From Pseudomonas sp. LS-2 (lineage in GTDB: Bacteria; Pseudomonadota; Gammaproteobacteria; Pseudomonadales; Pseudomonadaceae), in assembly GCF_003605735.1 (NCBI RefSeq), contig NZ_QXTJ01000003.1, forward strand, positions 58,907 through 122,906: 64,000 bases of DNA, written 5' to 3'. Of the stretch, positions 37,697 to 46,929 are shown piece by piece; positions within the stretch are counted from its first letter, which is position 1; each line of letters begins with the position of its first letter. The translations under genes and the position numbers were made by a program. Below the pieces are notes generated by a model. It was not told where the DNA came from. It saw only the letters and a program-made list of their open reading frames with translations, and did not search any database.

Positions 37697-38461
37697 ATGT
37701 CCTTACCCCCATCGCTCACTCAACACATGGTCCGCCGCCCGCATCGCATCGCGCTGTTGCAGCACGTTGCCGAGCAAGGTTCGATTACCCGTGCAGCGAA
37801 AAGCGCAGGACTGAGCTACAAAGCGGCGTGGGATGCCATCGACGAGCTGAACAATCTGGCGCAAAAGCCACTGGTGGTGCGCAGCGTCGGGGGCCGTGGT
37901 GGTGGCGGCGCGAAGCTGTCTGAAGAAGGCGAACGGGTGCTGCGGCTTTATCAACGCTTGCAGGCCCTGCAAACCCAACTACTGGAGAGCCCTGAGGAGA
38001 CCAGCGACCTGGCGCTGCTTAGTCGCCTGATGTTGCGCACCAGCGCCCGTAACCAACTGCACGGTCAGGTTCAAAGCATTACGCCGTTAGGCCGCAACGA
38101 CATGATTGGATTGCAGTTGGCGGGTGGCCTGGTGATACACGCGCAGATCACTCACGACAGTACGTTGCGGCTGGAACTTGACGCTGGCGCCGATGTGTTC
38201 GCGCTGATCAAGGCCGGCTGGCTGGAATTGGTGGGACCGGGTCAAGCGGCAACAACTGGACACAATTGTCTTGAAGGGAAAATCAGCGACATTCTCGACG
38301 CAGAAGATGGCCCAAGCGAGGTCAAACTTGACCTGCCAAGCGGCCAGACGTTGTGCGCACTGGCAGAACCGGCTCACCTCAAGTCCTTGAAACTAAAGGT
38401 CGGCAGCGACGTGAACGTGCAGTTTGCGCCGTCCAATGTGCTGATCGGCACCCCGCTTTGA
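37697..38461 (+). CDS. modE: Molybdate-responsive regulator ModE
   Basis: The 254-residue protein has an N-terminal winged helix (residues about 10-110, with GSITRAAKSAGLSYKAAWDAIDELNN and GGRGGGGAKLSEEG) and two C-terminal Mop/TOBE molybdate-binding units (RNQLHGQVQSITPLGRNDMIGLQL and GNCLEGKISDILDAEDGPSEVKLDL-like segments). ModE normally represses molybdate uptake genes when molybdate is plentiful. No modABC genes are adjacent, so its targets lie elsewhere. Confidence 0.93.
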   Translation: MSLPPSLTQHMVRRPHRIALLQHVAEQGSITRAAKSAGLSYKAAWDAIDELNNLAQKPLVVRSVGGRGGGGAKLSEEGERVLRLYQRLQALQTQLLESPEETSDLALLSRLMLRTSARNQLHGQVQSITPLGRNDMIGLQLAGGLVIHAQITHDSTLRLELDAGADVFALIKAGWLELVGPGQAATTGHNCLEGKISDILDAEDGPSEVKLDLPSGQTLCALAEPAHLKSLKLKVGSDVNVQFAPSNVLIGTPL

Positions 38462-38566
38462 TTCCCCTGTCACGGCTGCGGTACTGAACCACCGCCGTCA
38501 TGGGAACGACACAATAGCGTCATCCAGGCTGAATAAGGTTTGCGCCAAAACCGCAGGAAGCCCGTG

Positions 38567-40495
38567 ATGAAGCTATTAGAAGAAAATCAGTCCACCGACC
38601 TCGAAACACTGGTGTCAGAGAACAGAATGGGCCTCAGCCGCCGAGGCTTCATCAGCGCGGGCGCCCTTTGCGGCGCCGCAATGTTTCTGGGTGGCAATCT
38701 GCTTAGCCGCAGCGTGATGGCGGCAAGCGTCAGTGCGGGCAACGGTACACTGCTCGGCTTCGATAGCATCCCCTCCGCCACAGCCGACGGCATCAGCCTG
38801 CCTGCGGGCTATACATCCTCGGTACTCATCAGTTGGGGCCAACCGTTGCACGCCAATGGTCCGGCTTTCGATCCGACCGGCAAGGGAACGGCCAAGGCAC
38901 AGGAGCTTCAGTTCGGCGACAATAACGACGGCATGAGCCTGTTCACCTTCCCTGGTGATGACGCCGACAGGGCCACTCGTGCGCTGATGGCGATCAACAA
39001 CGAATACACCAATTACCGCTATCTGTTCGCTCACGGCAAAGACCCGCAATCGGCCGAAGATGTGCACAAAGCCCAAGCCAGCGAAGGCGTGTCGGTTATC
39101 GAGGTCAAGCGCGCAGCAGGCCAGTGGCAGTTCGTGCAAGGCTCGAAGTACAACCGACGCATCCATGGCAACTCCCCGATTCGTCTGAGCGGCCCCGCTG
39201 CCGGACATGAATGGCTCAAGACAGCGGCCGACAAGACCGGCAAGAATGTGCTCGGCACCTTTCAGAACTGCGCCAACGGCAAGACGCCGTGGGGGACTTA
39301 TCTGACCTGCGAAGAGAACTTCACCGACTGCTTTGGCAGCAGTGATCCCGCACAGTCATTCGACGCTGCCGCCAAGCGTTACGGCGTGGTCGCGACCAGC
39401 AAAGAAGTGAACTGGCACCCGCACGATCCTCGATTCGACTTCGCGAAGAACCCCAATGAATTCAACCGCCACGGCTGGGTGGTGGAAATCGACCCGTTCG
39501 ACCCGAAGTCCACGCCGGTCAAGCGCACAGCCCTGGGCCGCTTCAAGCATGAAAACGCGGCGATCACCGAGACCAAAGACGGTCGCGTTGTGGTGTACAT
39601 GGGCGATGACGAACGCGGCGAATTCATCTACAAGTTCATCAGCCGCGACAAGATCAATCACAAGCACCCAAAAGCCAATCGCGACATTCTCGATCACGGC
39701 ACGCTGTACGTCGCGCAGTTCGATAACGGCGACAGCAATCCGGATCACCCCAAAGGCCAGGGCAAGTGGGTCGAGCTGACGCATGGCAAGAACGGTATCG
39801 ATGCCTCGAGCGGCTTCGCCAGTCAGGCAGAGGTGCTGATTCATGCGCGCCTTGCGGCCAGTGTGGTGAAAGCCACACGCATGGACCGGCCGGAATGGAT
39901 CGTGGTCAGCCCCAAGGACGGTCAGGTGTATTGCACGCTGACCAACAATGCCAAGCGCGGCGAGGACGGCCAGCCAGTAGGCGGCCCGAACCCTCGGGCG
40001 AAAAACCAGTACGGGCAGATTCTGCGCTGGCAGGAAACGGGCTCCGACGCAGCGTCCATGGCGTTCGCCTGGGATCTGTTCGTGGTCGCGGGAAATCCGG
40101 GCGTGCATGCCGGCACACCTCAAGGTGGATCGAGCAATATCACCCCGCAGAACATGTTCAACAGTCCGGACGGCCTGGGTTTCGACCAGGCTGGACGGCT
40201 GTGGATTCTCACTGATGGCGACTATTCGAACGCAGGTGATTTCGCCGGAATGGGCAACAACCAGATGCTTTGCGCTGATCCGGCCAGTGGCGAAATTCGT
40301 CGATTCATGGTTGGACCGGTGGGCTGTGAAGTCACCGGCATCAGTTTCGCGCCGGACCAGAAAGCGCTGTTCGTGGGCATTCAGCACCCGGGTGAGAAAG
40401 GCGGCTCGACCTTTCCCGAGCATTTGCCCAACGGCAAGCCGAGGTCTTCGGTGATGGTGATTACTCGGGAAGATGGTGGCGTGATCGGCGCCTGA
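38567..40495 (+). CDS. phoX: PhoX family alkaline phosphatase (Tat-exported)
   Basis: The ATG at 38567 has AGGAAG 6 nt upstream. The 642-residue protein carries a twin-arginine signal (LSRRGFISAGALCGAAMFLGG, residues about 24-45) and the DUF839/PhoX fold with EYTNYRYLF, TCEENFTDCFG, GRFKHENAA and FNSPDGLGFDQAGRLWILTDGD. PhoX enzymes are periplasmic or secreted monomeric phosphatases using iron and calcium, usually in the Pho regulon. I did not find a convincing Pho box in the short upstream gap. Confidence 0.9.
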   Translation: MKLLEENQSTDLETLVSENRMGLSRRGFISAGALCGAAMFLGGNLLSRSVMAASVSAGNGTLLGFDSIPSATADGISLPAGYTSSVLISWGQPLHANGPAFDPTGKGTAKAQELQFGDNNDGMSLFTFPGDDADRATRALMAINNEYTNYRYLFAHGKDPQSAEDVHKAQASEGVSVIEVKRAAGQWQFVQGSKYNRRIHGNSPIRLSGPAAGHEWLKTAADKTGKNVLGTFQNCANGKTPWGTYLTCEENFTDCFGSSDPAQSFDAAAKRYGVVATSKEVNWHPHDPRFDFAKNPNEFNRHGWVVEIDPFDPKSTPVKRTALGRFKHENAAITETKDGRVVVYMGDDERGEFIYKFISRDKINHKHPKANRDILDHGTLYVAQFDNGDSNPDHPKGQGKWVELTHGKNGIDASSGFASQAEVLIHARLAASVVKATRMDRPEWIVVSPKDGQVYCTLTNNAKRGEDGQPVGGPNPRAKNQYGQILRWQETGSDAASMAFAWDLFVVAGNPGVHAGTPQGGSSNITPQNMFNSPDGLGFDQAGRLWILTDGDYSNAGDFAGMGNNQMLCADPASGEIRRFMVGPVGCEVTGISFAPDQKALFVGIQHPGEKGGSTFPEHLPNGKPRSSVMVITREDGGVIGA

Positions 40496-40507
40496 TTACT
40501 CAATGCT

Positions 40508-40577
40508 CTGCAGCAGCCCGGCTAGCCGACGGTGACATTCTCAGGATCACAACCGCCGGCAAGCCGGACTGGGACAG
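40508..40577. repeat. REP-type inverted pair
   Basis: CTGCAGCAGCCCGGCTAGCC and the inverted GCCGGCAAGCCGGACTGGGA and CAG bracket a short spacer between phoX and srkA. Confidence 0.8.
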
Positions 40578-40688
40578 GGATTCGTCGGACCGCTGCCCCA
40601 TATCCCGACAATCCACTGGTCTCATTTCTCTTGCTCTGCGTTACCATGACTGGCCCGACGCGGCAGCCTGCCGCGCGCAGGAGTAAGC

Positions 40689-41663
40689 ATGGCCCACCCG
40701 TTCGCAACACTCACACCTGACCTTGTACTGGACGCCGTCGAGAGCATCGGCTTCGTCAGCGACGCCCGGATTCTCGCGCTCAACAGCTACGAGAACCGCG
40801 TCTATCAGGTCGGCATCGACGAAAGCCAGCCGCTGATCGCCAAGTTCTACCGACCCAATCGCTGGACCACCGAAGCCATTCTCGAGGAACACAGCTTCAC
40901 CGCCGAGCTTGCCGAAGTGGAGATTCCGGTAGTCGCGCCACTTGTACACAACGGCCAGACTCTGTTCGAACACGCGGGCTTTCGCTTCACACTGTTTCCC
41001 CGTCGTGGCGGCCGCGCGCCAGAGCCGGGCAATCTCGATCAGCTGTATCGACTGGGTCAGTTACTCGGGCGCATTCATGCCGTGGGCGCGACTCGCCCCT
41101 TCGAGCATCGCGAAGCGTTAGGCGTGAAGAACTTCGGGCATGACTCGCTGAATTATCTGCTGGAAAACGATGTGATTCCCCGCAGTCTGCTTCCGGCTTA
41201 CGAGTCGGTCGCCAAGGATCTGCTCAAGCGCGTGGAAGACGCCTACGCCGCCACACCCCATACCAACATCCGCATGCATGGCGACTGCCACCCCGGCAAC
41301 ATGATGACCCGCGATGAAATCTTCCACATCGTCGACCTAGATGACTGCCGCATGGGCCCGGCAGTGCAGGACATCTGGATGATGTTGGCAGGGGATCGCC
41401 AGGATTGCCTGAGTCAACTGTCGGAATTGATGGACGGTTACAACGAATTCCACGATTTCGATCCGCGTGAACTGGCATTGATCGAACCTTTGCGCGCCTT
41501 GCGCCTGCTGCATTACAGCGCCTGGCTCGCACGTCGGTGGGATGACCCGGCGTTCCCGCACAGTTTTTCCTGGTTCGGCACCGAGCGGTATTGGGGCGAT
41601 CAGGTGCTGGCACTACGTGAACAACTGGCGGCGCTGAATGAGGAACCGTTGAAGCTGTTTTAA
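40689..41663 (+). CDS. srkA: Stress response kinase A (YihE/RdoA type)
   Basis: The 324-residue protein is a Ser/Thr kinase of the choline-kinase-like fold. The catalytic segment HGDCHPGN begins at His197, with Asp199 as base, and the metal site is in VDLDDCRMGP. ENRVYQVGIDESQPLIAKFYRP is the N-lobe ATP-contact region. In E. coli SrkA protects against stress-induced cell death through the Cpx and MazEF pathways. AGGAG lies before the ATG. Confidence 0.93.
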   Translation: MAHPFATLTPDLVLDAVESIGFVSDARILALNSYENRVYQVGIDESQPLIAKFYRPNRWTTEAILEEHSFTAELAEVEIPVVAPLVHNGQTLFEHAGFRFTLFPRRGGRAPEPGNLDQLYRLGQLLGRIHAVGATRPFEHREALGVKNFGHDSLNYLLENDVIPRSLLPAYESVAKDLLKRVEDAYAATPHTNIRMHGDCHPGNMMTRDEIFHIVDLDDCRMGPAVQDIWMMLAGDRQDCLSQLSELMDGYNEFHDFDPRELALIEPLRALRLLHYSAWLARRWDDPAFPHSFSWFGTERYWGDQVLALREQLAALNEEPLKLF

Positions 41664-41671
41664 ACCGCCCG

Positions 41672-41751
41672 TTGCAGGCGTGAGCTTGCTCGCGATTGGA
41701 AATAGCCGATGCGTTTGATCAGTCGCTACCGCGAGCAAGCTTAGTTCTACA
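41672..41751. repeat. Inverted repeat pair, GAGCTTGCTCGCG family
   Basis: GCGTGAGCTTGCTCGCGATT is mirrored by ACCGCGAGCAAGCTTAGTTC about 35 nt on. It is a different family from the GTAGCAGTCCGG repeats and lies between srkA and rarD. Confidence 0.75.
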
Positions 41752-41795
41752 AATAGCCACCAGCTCCCCCAAAAAAACAAGTCACAGGACCACTC

Positions 41796-42689
41796 ATGCA
41801 AGCTGCCAACCCGCGCCGCGGGTACATTCTGGGCCTCACCGCCTACATCATCTGGGGATTATTCCCGATCTACTTCAAGTTGCTTTCCTCCGTTCCTGCG
41901 CTTGAAATCATCGTCAACCGCGCAATCTGGTCGGCGATTTCCGGCTCTCTACTGCTGATGGTATGGAAGCATCCGGGCTGGTGGCGTGAACTGCGCGACA
42001 ACCCGCGACGGTTGGCAATTCTCGCGGGCAGCGGCACATTGATCGCCGCTAACTGGCTGATTTACGTCTGGGCAGTCAACAACAACCACATGGTCGAGGC
42101 GAGCCTGGGTTACTTCATCAACCCGCTGATCAATGTGATGCTGGGCATGGTGCTGCTGCGCGAAAGATTACGGCCCCTGCAATGGGTCGCGGTCATTCTG
42201 GCGTTGATTGGCGTGGCGCAGCAGGTCTGGCAAGTCGGCAGTCTGCCGTGGATCTCTCTGGCGTTGGCGTTCAGTTTCGGTTTCTACGGGCTTATCCGCA
42301 AACAGGCACCCGTCGCGGCGCTGCCGGGGCTCGTCGTGGAGACCTGGATTCTAGTCCCGCTTGCGATTGGCTGGCTGCTGTTCAACCCGATGGCCCACAG
42401 TGCACAGCCTGAATTCTGGAGCACATCCCAAGCCATCTGGCTCGCCATGGCCGGCCCGGTGACGCTGGTGCCTCTGGTCTGTTTCAACGCGGCTGCAAGG
42501 CATCTGCCCTACGCCACATTGGGCTTTTTGCAGTACATCGCCCCCACGCTGGTGTTGTCGCTGGCGGTGCTGATGTTTGGCGAGCACATGCCATCGGCGA
42601 CGCTGGTGACCTTCGTATTTATCTGGATAGGCCTGTTCATCTACACCATCGACGGCTGGCTTGCGATGAAGCGTCGCGCCGAGCGCTGA
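41796..42689 (+). CDS. rarD: RarD family EamA transporter
   Basis: The 297-residue membrane protein has about ten hydrophobic helices and the RarD-specific start GYILGLTAYIIWGLFPIYFKLL. Later segments NWLIYVWAVNNNHMVEASLGYFINPLINVMLG and GFLQYIAPTLVLSLAVL are typical. The family was first linked to chloramphenicol resistance and is generally taken to export small metabolites. The substrate is unknown. AGGA lies 7 nt before the ATG. Confidence 0.92.
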   Translation: MQAANPRRGYILGLTAYIIWGLFPIYFKLLSSVPALEIIVNRAIWSAISGSLLLMVWKHPGWWRELRDNPRRLAILAGSGTLIAANWLIYVWAVNNNHMVEASLGYFINPLINVMLGMVLLRERLRPLQWVAVILALIGVAQQVWQVGSLPWISLALAFSFGFYGLIRKQAPVAALPGLVVETWILVPLAIGWLLFNPMAHSAQPEFWSTSQAIWLAMAGPVTLVPLVCFNAAARHLPYATLGFLQYIAPTLVLSLAVLMFGEHMPSATLVTFVFIWIGLFIYTIDGWLAMKRRAER

Positions 42690-42799
42690 TCAAAATATGC
42701 ACAACTTCCAGCAACCCGTGACTGGCGTGGCTTGCAGCCGTTCTTACTCAGGTTATCCACAGGCAGACGGTTGGAAAAACTGGATAAGTACGCGTAAGG

Positions 42800-42869
42800 C
42801 CTGTATCGGTTCGGCTTGCCGGTGGTGGTGTTAGGGACCGCCACCGCCGGCGAGCCGTGCCGAGACAGG
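42800..42869. repeat. REP-type inverted pair
   Basis: CCTGTATCGGTTCGGCTTGC and the inverted GCCGGCGAGCCGTGCCGAGA and CAGG lie between rarD and the ACT-domain gene. The copy is diverged from the cleaner one at 37560-37629. Confidence 0.78.
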
Positions 42870-42903
42870 CAGAATTGCACTCGGCATTGCAGATCTGTGC
42901 GGC

Positions 42904-43419
42904 TTACTCATCCGCTTTGAGTTTCAACTCCACCATCAACTCGTCCGCCAGCGTCTCAAGGCGCGCCTGCAACGCATCCAGCGTTAATTCCAACGGCAAA
43001 CCCAGTACCGCATTGGCGCGAAAGAGCAGTTCACTGCTCATCGGGGCAGGGTCGACATTGGTCACCAGACTCTCGACGTTTACACCTTGCTCGGCCAGCA
43101 GGCGCGTTACGTCCCGCACAATCCCCGGCCTGTCATTGCCCACCAGCTCCATGTTGATCGGCCTCCGGGGGCCCGAGTCAATGCCCACCTCAGCGAATAG
43201 GACACGGATGCCATGAACCGATAAACCCTCCAAAGCGTTCTTCAAGTCGGTGTAGGCATCGGCAGGCACGCCGATGCGCAAGATCCCCGCAAACTGCCCC
43301 GCCATGTGAGTCATGCGGCTTTCCAGCCAATTGCCACCGTGTTTTGCAATGCACGATGCGATCTGTTCGACCTGCCCCGGTTTATCGGGGGCAAATACGG
43401 TGACGATGAGATGATCCAC
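42904..43419 (-). CDS. gcvR: Glycine cleavage system repressor-like ACT protein
   Basis: The 171-residue protein holds two ACT domains. The first starts MDHLIVTVFAPDKPGQVEQIASCIAKHGGNWLESRMTHMAGQFAGILRI, and the second contains ELVGNDRPGIVRDVTRLLAEQGVNVESLVT. This matches GcvR, which restrains the glycine-cleavage activator GcvA in E. coli. No DNA-binding domain is present, as expected. AAGGAG lies upstream of the ATG. It diverges from glcB across 476 nt. Confidence 0.85.
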   Translation of the reverse strand: MDHLIVTVFAPDKPGQVEQIASCIAKHGGNWLESRMTHMAGQFAGILRIGVPADAYTDLKNALEGLSVHGIRVLFAEVGIDSGPRRPINMELVGNDRPGIVRDVTRLLAEQGVNVESLVTNVDPAPMSSELLFRANAVLGLPLELTLDALQARLETLADELMVELKLKADE

Positions 43420-43543
43420 GGTCGACTCCTTTTCTTTACGTGTCCACAGGCTGGTTTCCCAAGCCTGCGCGGCTGTCGGTCAAGTATAGGCAAGGCCCCG
43501 GCAAGCGCTTGAGTGCTCCCTGAAGAAACAATATGTGTACCAT

Positions 43544-43561
43544 TTCCAGAATTCTCTGGAA
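43544..43561. promoter_or_regulatory. Palindrome TTCCAGA-N4-TCTGGAA
   Basis: Perfect 7-bp arms surround ATTC. It lies about 125 nt upstream of the gcvR-like gene and 335 nt upstream of glcB, so it is a candidate operator in the divergent region. Confidence 0.45.
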
Positions 43562-43609
43562 CAATTCACAAGTTTTTTGAGAACATCCGTAACCCCGACG
43601 TGACCCATT

Positions 43610-43653
43610 GTGAAAATCCAGTCGATCGGTGACATATTCAGTCTGATTTTCAC
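43610..43653. promoter_or_regulatory. Spaced inverted repeat GTGAAAATC … GATTTTCAC
   Basis: Perfect 9-bp arms are separated by 26 nt, close to three helical turns between arm centres. It lies in the AT-rich part of the gcvR-glcB region and could bind a dimer through looping or form a long hairpin. Confidence 0.4.
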
Positions 43654-43895
43654 GCCGCGACTCATCATGTAGTATTCCGCCGCGTTCACTACATAACGTT
43701 GGAAAGATGCCTGACTTAGCATCGCCGCTCGTTGAAACCTGTTCCGCAAAGCGCATAACGCCTTTCCTTCAGGTCCTCCCAACCCCGGCCCAGCCGCCTT
43801 TGATGGCATGATCTGGCAAGGGTGAGCGGTTGATGTCGATGGCTTTAACAAAAGAGCGCTCCAAGCGCAGATAGCTGAGCAGAGTGAGGCAAGCA

Positions 43896-46073
43896 ATGAC
43901 TGAACACGTTCAAGTCGGTGGCCTTAAGGTCGCCAAAGTCCTTCTGGATTTCGTGAACAACGAAGCCCTTCCTGAAACCGGCCTTGAAGCTGCCGCGTTC
44001 TGGGACGGTGCCGACAAGCTCATCCACGAGCTGGCGCCGAAGAACAAAGCCCTACTCGCCAAACGTGACGACTTCCAGGCGCGCATCGATGCTTGGCACC
44101 AGTCCAATGCCGGCAAGGCACACGACGCCGCCGCATACAAAGCTTTCCTCCAGGAAATCGGTTATCTGCTGCCAGAAGCGGCGGACTTCCAGGCCACGAC
44201 CCAAAACGTCGATGAAGAAATCGCACGCATGGCAGGCCCGCAGTTGGTCGTGCCAGTGATGAATGCCCGTTTCGCCCTGAACGCCTCGAACGCCCGTTGG
44301 GGCTCGCTGTACGACGCGCTGTACGGCACCGATGCCATCAGCGAAGAAGGCGGCGCCGAGAAAGGCCGGGGCTACAACAAGGTGCGCGGCGACAAGGTCA
44401 TCGCCTTCGCCCGCGCATTTCTCGACGAAGCCGCGCCACTGGCCGCAGGCTCTCACGTCGATTCCACCAGTTACAAAATCGTCGATGGCGTGCTGATCGT
44501 CGGTCTCAAGGGCGGCAGCAATACCGGCCTGCGTGACGATGCACAGTTGATCGGCTTCCAGGGTGATGCCTCGGCACCTACCGCGATCCTGCTCAAGCAC
44601 AACGGCCTGCACTTCGAAATCCAGATCGACGCCACGAGCCCGGTCGGCCAGACCGATGCCGCTGGCGTCAAAGACGTACTGATGGAGGCTGCGCTGACCA
44701 CCATCATGGACTGCGAAGACTCCATCGCAGCCGTAGACGCCGACGATAAAGTCGTGGTCTACCGCAACTGGCTGGGCCTGATGAAGGGCGATCTGTCGGA
44801 GGAAGTCTCCAAGGGCGGCACGAGCTTCACCCGCACGATGAATCCGGATCGCGTGTACACCTCACCAAAAGGCGAGCCGGTGACCTTGCATGGTCGCTCG
44901 CTGTTGTTCGTGCGTAACGTCGGTCACCTGATGACCATCGACGCGATTCTCGACAATCAGGGCAACGAAGTTCCGGAAGGCATTCTTGACGGCCTGCTGA
45001 CCAGCCTGGCAGCGATCCACAACCTCAAGGGCAACACGTCGCGCGCCAACAGCCGTACCGGCTCGCTGTACATCGTCAAACCGAAGATGCACGGCCCTGA
45101 AGAAGTGGCGTTCACCAACGAGCTGTTCGGCCGCATTGAAGAAGTCCTGAACCTGCCGCGCAACACGCTGAAGGTCGGGATCATGGACGAGGAGCGTCGC
45201 ACCACGATCAACCTGAAGGCCTGCATCAAAGCGGCCAGTGAGCGTGTGGTGTTCATCAACACCGGCTTCCTGGACCGCACCGGAGACGAAATTCATACGT
45301 CCATGGAAGCCGGTCCGGTCGTGCGCAAAGCACAGATGAAAGGCGAGAAGTGGATCGGCGCGTATGAAAACTCCAACGTCGACATCGGCCTGAAGTGCGG
45401 TCTGCAAGGCCGTGCGCAGATCGGTAAAGGCATGTGGGCGATGCCGGACCTGATGGCTGCGATGCTCGAACAGAAAATCGCGCATCCGCTGGCGGGCGCC
45501 AACACTGCCTGGGTGCCTTCGCCGACTGCCGCTGCATTGCATGCGCTGCATTACCACAAGGTCGACGTGTTCGCCCGTCAGGCCGAATTGGCCCAGCGCG
45601 CACCGGCCTCGGTCGATGACATCCTGACCATTCCACTCGCGCCGAACACGAACTGGACGCCTGAGGAAATCCAGAACGAACTGGATAACAATGCCCAGGG
45701 CATCCTCGGCTACGTAGTGCGCTGGATCGATCAGGGGGTCGGTTGCTCGAAGGTGCCGGACATCAATGACGTCGGCCTGATGGAAGATCGTGCGACGCTG
45801 CGCATTTCCAGTCAGCACATTGCCAACTGGCTGCGCCACGGCGTGGTCAACGAGCAGCAAGTGATGGAAAGCCTCAAGCGCATGGCGCCGGTGGTGGATC
45901 GTCAGAACGCCAACGACGCGCTGTATCGCCCTCTGGCGCCGGACTTCGACAGCAACATCGCTTTCCAGGCGGCCGTCGAACTGGTGATCGAAGGCACCAA
46001 ACAGCCAAACGGCTACACGGAGCCGGTGCTGCATCGCCGTCGTCGTGAGTTCAAGGCGAAGAACGGTCTGTAA
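43896..46073 (+). CDS. glcB: Malate synthase G
   Basis: The ATG at 43896 ([21 protein letters not shown]) has GAGG upstream and gives 725 residues, normal for isoform [31 protein letters not shown] is the family signature, and [41 protein letters not shown] contains active-site residues. It condenses glyoxylate with acetyl-CoA to malate, serving growth on fatty acids, acetate and glycolate. A strong terminator follows. Confidence 0.97.
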   Translation: MTEHVQVGGLKVAKVLLDFVNNEALPETGLEAAAFWDGADKLIHELAPKNKALLAKRDDFQARIDAWHQSNAGKAHDAAAYKAFLQEIGYLLPEAADFQATTQNVDEEIARMAGPQLVVPVMNARFALNASNARWGSLYDALYGTDAISEEGGAEKGRGYNKVRGDKVIAFARAFLDEAAPLAAGSHVDSTSYKIVDGVLIVGLKGGSNTGLRDDAQLIGFQGDASAPTAILLKHNGLHFEIQIDATSPVGQTDAAGVKDVLMEAALTTIMDCEDSIAAVDADDKVVVYRNWLGLMKGDLSEEVSKGGTSFTRTMNPDRVYTSPKGEPVTLHGRSLLFVRNVGHLMTIDAILDNQGNEVPEGILDGLLTSLAAIHNLKGNTSRANSRTGSLYIVKPKMHGPEEVAFTNELFGRIEEVLNLPRNTLKVGIMDEERRTTINLKACIKAASERVVFINTGFLDRTGDEIHTSMEAGPVVRKAQMKGEKWIGAYENSNVDIGLKCGLQGRAQIGKGMWAMPDLMAAMLEQKIAHPLAGANTAWVPSPTAAALHALHYHKVDVFARQAELAQRAPASVDDILTIPLAPNTNWTPEEIQNELDNNAQGILGYVVRWIDQGVGCSKVPDINDVGLMEDRATLRISSQHIANWLRHGVVNEQQVMESLKRMAPVVDRQNANDALYRPLAPDFDSNIAFQAAVELVIEGTKQPNGYTEPVLHRRRREFKAKNGL

Positions 46074-46088
46074 AAAGCGCCGTCAAGC

Positions 46089-46126
46089 AAAAGGCGGTGT
46101 GTCTGACTGACACACCGCCTTTTTTG
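46089..46126 (+). terminator. Intrinsic terminator of glcB
   Basis: AAAGGCGGTGTGTC / GACACACCGCCTTT forms a long perfect stem with a short loop, followed by T residues, 15 nt after the stop. Confidence 0.93.
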
Positions 46127-46142
46127 TTGCCAGCAAACTGAT

Positions 46143-46232
46143 TGTAGGAGCGCGCTTGCCCGCGATCACGTCGGCACATCCGACGCCATTGGTTCCAGAC
46201 ATACCGCTATCGCGGGCAAGCGCGCTCCTACA
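46143..46232. repeat. Inverted repeat pair, GTAGGAGCGCGCTTGCCC family
   Basis: TGTAGGAGCGCGCTTGCCCG and its exact inverse ending GCGCGCTCCTACA are separated by about 40 nt. A second copy is at 63571-63659. It lies between glcB and the response regulator gene. Confidence 0.9.
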
Positions 46233-46248
46233 TGAAATCAGGATGCAC

Positions 46249-46695
46249 TCAGCCCATCCCCAATTCCCGCTTCACCAGCCGCAGCAACTGCTTGGTGTTG
46301 ATCGGCTTGAGCAGAAAGTCCACCACGCTCAAATGCATCGCATCGATGGCATCGCGGACATGCGCATCGCCCGACACGATAATGATCGGCAGCGCTGCAC
46401 GGTCTGAATCACGCACTTTGCGAATCAGGTCAAGCCCATCGCACGGCGCCATGCGCAGATCGGTGATCAGCAACGCAATGGACGGTCGAGTCTGTAGCAA
46501 GTGCATCGCACTGGTGCCACCCGCTGCCGTAATGCAACTGATGTCGTTGAGACTGAGGATTTCGGCCAGTATCTCCCGAGCATCCTTGTCGTCGTCGACG
46601 ATCAGCACCCGTTGTGGCGATTGCGATGGAGGCGCCAGCATCACCTCATTGAGGGCTTCGCGCTCTTCATCACTCAAAATGTCGTGATCGAACAT
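46249..46695 (-). CDS. Single-domain response regulator
   Basis: The ATG at 46695 (MFDHDILSDEEREALNEV) gives 148 residues. After a 27-residue acidic lead comes one receiver domain with the acidic pair in LIVDDDKD, phosphoacceptor Asp79 (LLITDLRM), the switch Ser in IVSGDAHV and the conserved Lys in FLLKPINT. There is no output domain, so it would act by protein contact, as CheY or Spo0F do. No histidine kinase is adjacent. Confidence 0.9.
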   Translation of the reverse strand: MFDHDILSDEEREALNEVMLAPPSQSPQRVLIVDDDKDAREILAEILSLNDISCITAAGGTSAMHLLQTRPSIALLITDLRMAPCDGLDLIRKVRDSDRAALPIIIVSGDAHVRDAIDAMHLSVVDFLLKPINTKQLLRLVKRELGMG

Positions 46696-46929
46696 ACCCG
46701 TCTCATCTTCCTGTCGACTCCCATTCTGACAGCGCATACAGACTCACTACGCTGCACGCTTTACCGGCTCCATGCCAGGCCGTTTACGCCTTCACACGAT
46801 AGACGTCGAAACAATGACACGCTTGTTCGATGTCGCCTCGCGCCTGTTCCGTCACCTAAGACTTACGTCCAATGGGCACTGCCCGATAAGCGGTCGACCA
46901 TGGAGCCATAAAAACAAGTGGTGCCGGTC

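Larger units (their letters stand above)
43420..43895. other. Long intergenic region between gcvR-like gene and glcB
   Basis: These 476 nt are AT-richer than their flanks over about 43510-43700 and hold no convincing gene; the open frames on the minus strand have no ribosome site or family features. Two dyads stand out at 43544-43561 and 43610-43653. Confidence 0.65.

Noticed and set aside
43480..43896. 138-codon open frame on the minus strand before glcB
   Set aside because: No ribosome site, odd composition and no family; the region looks regulatory.
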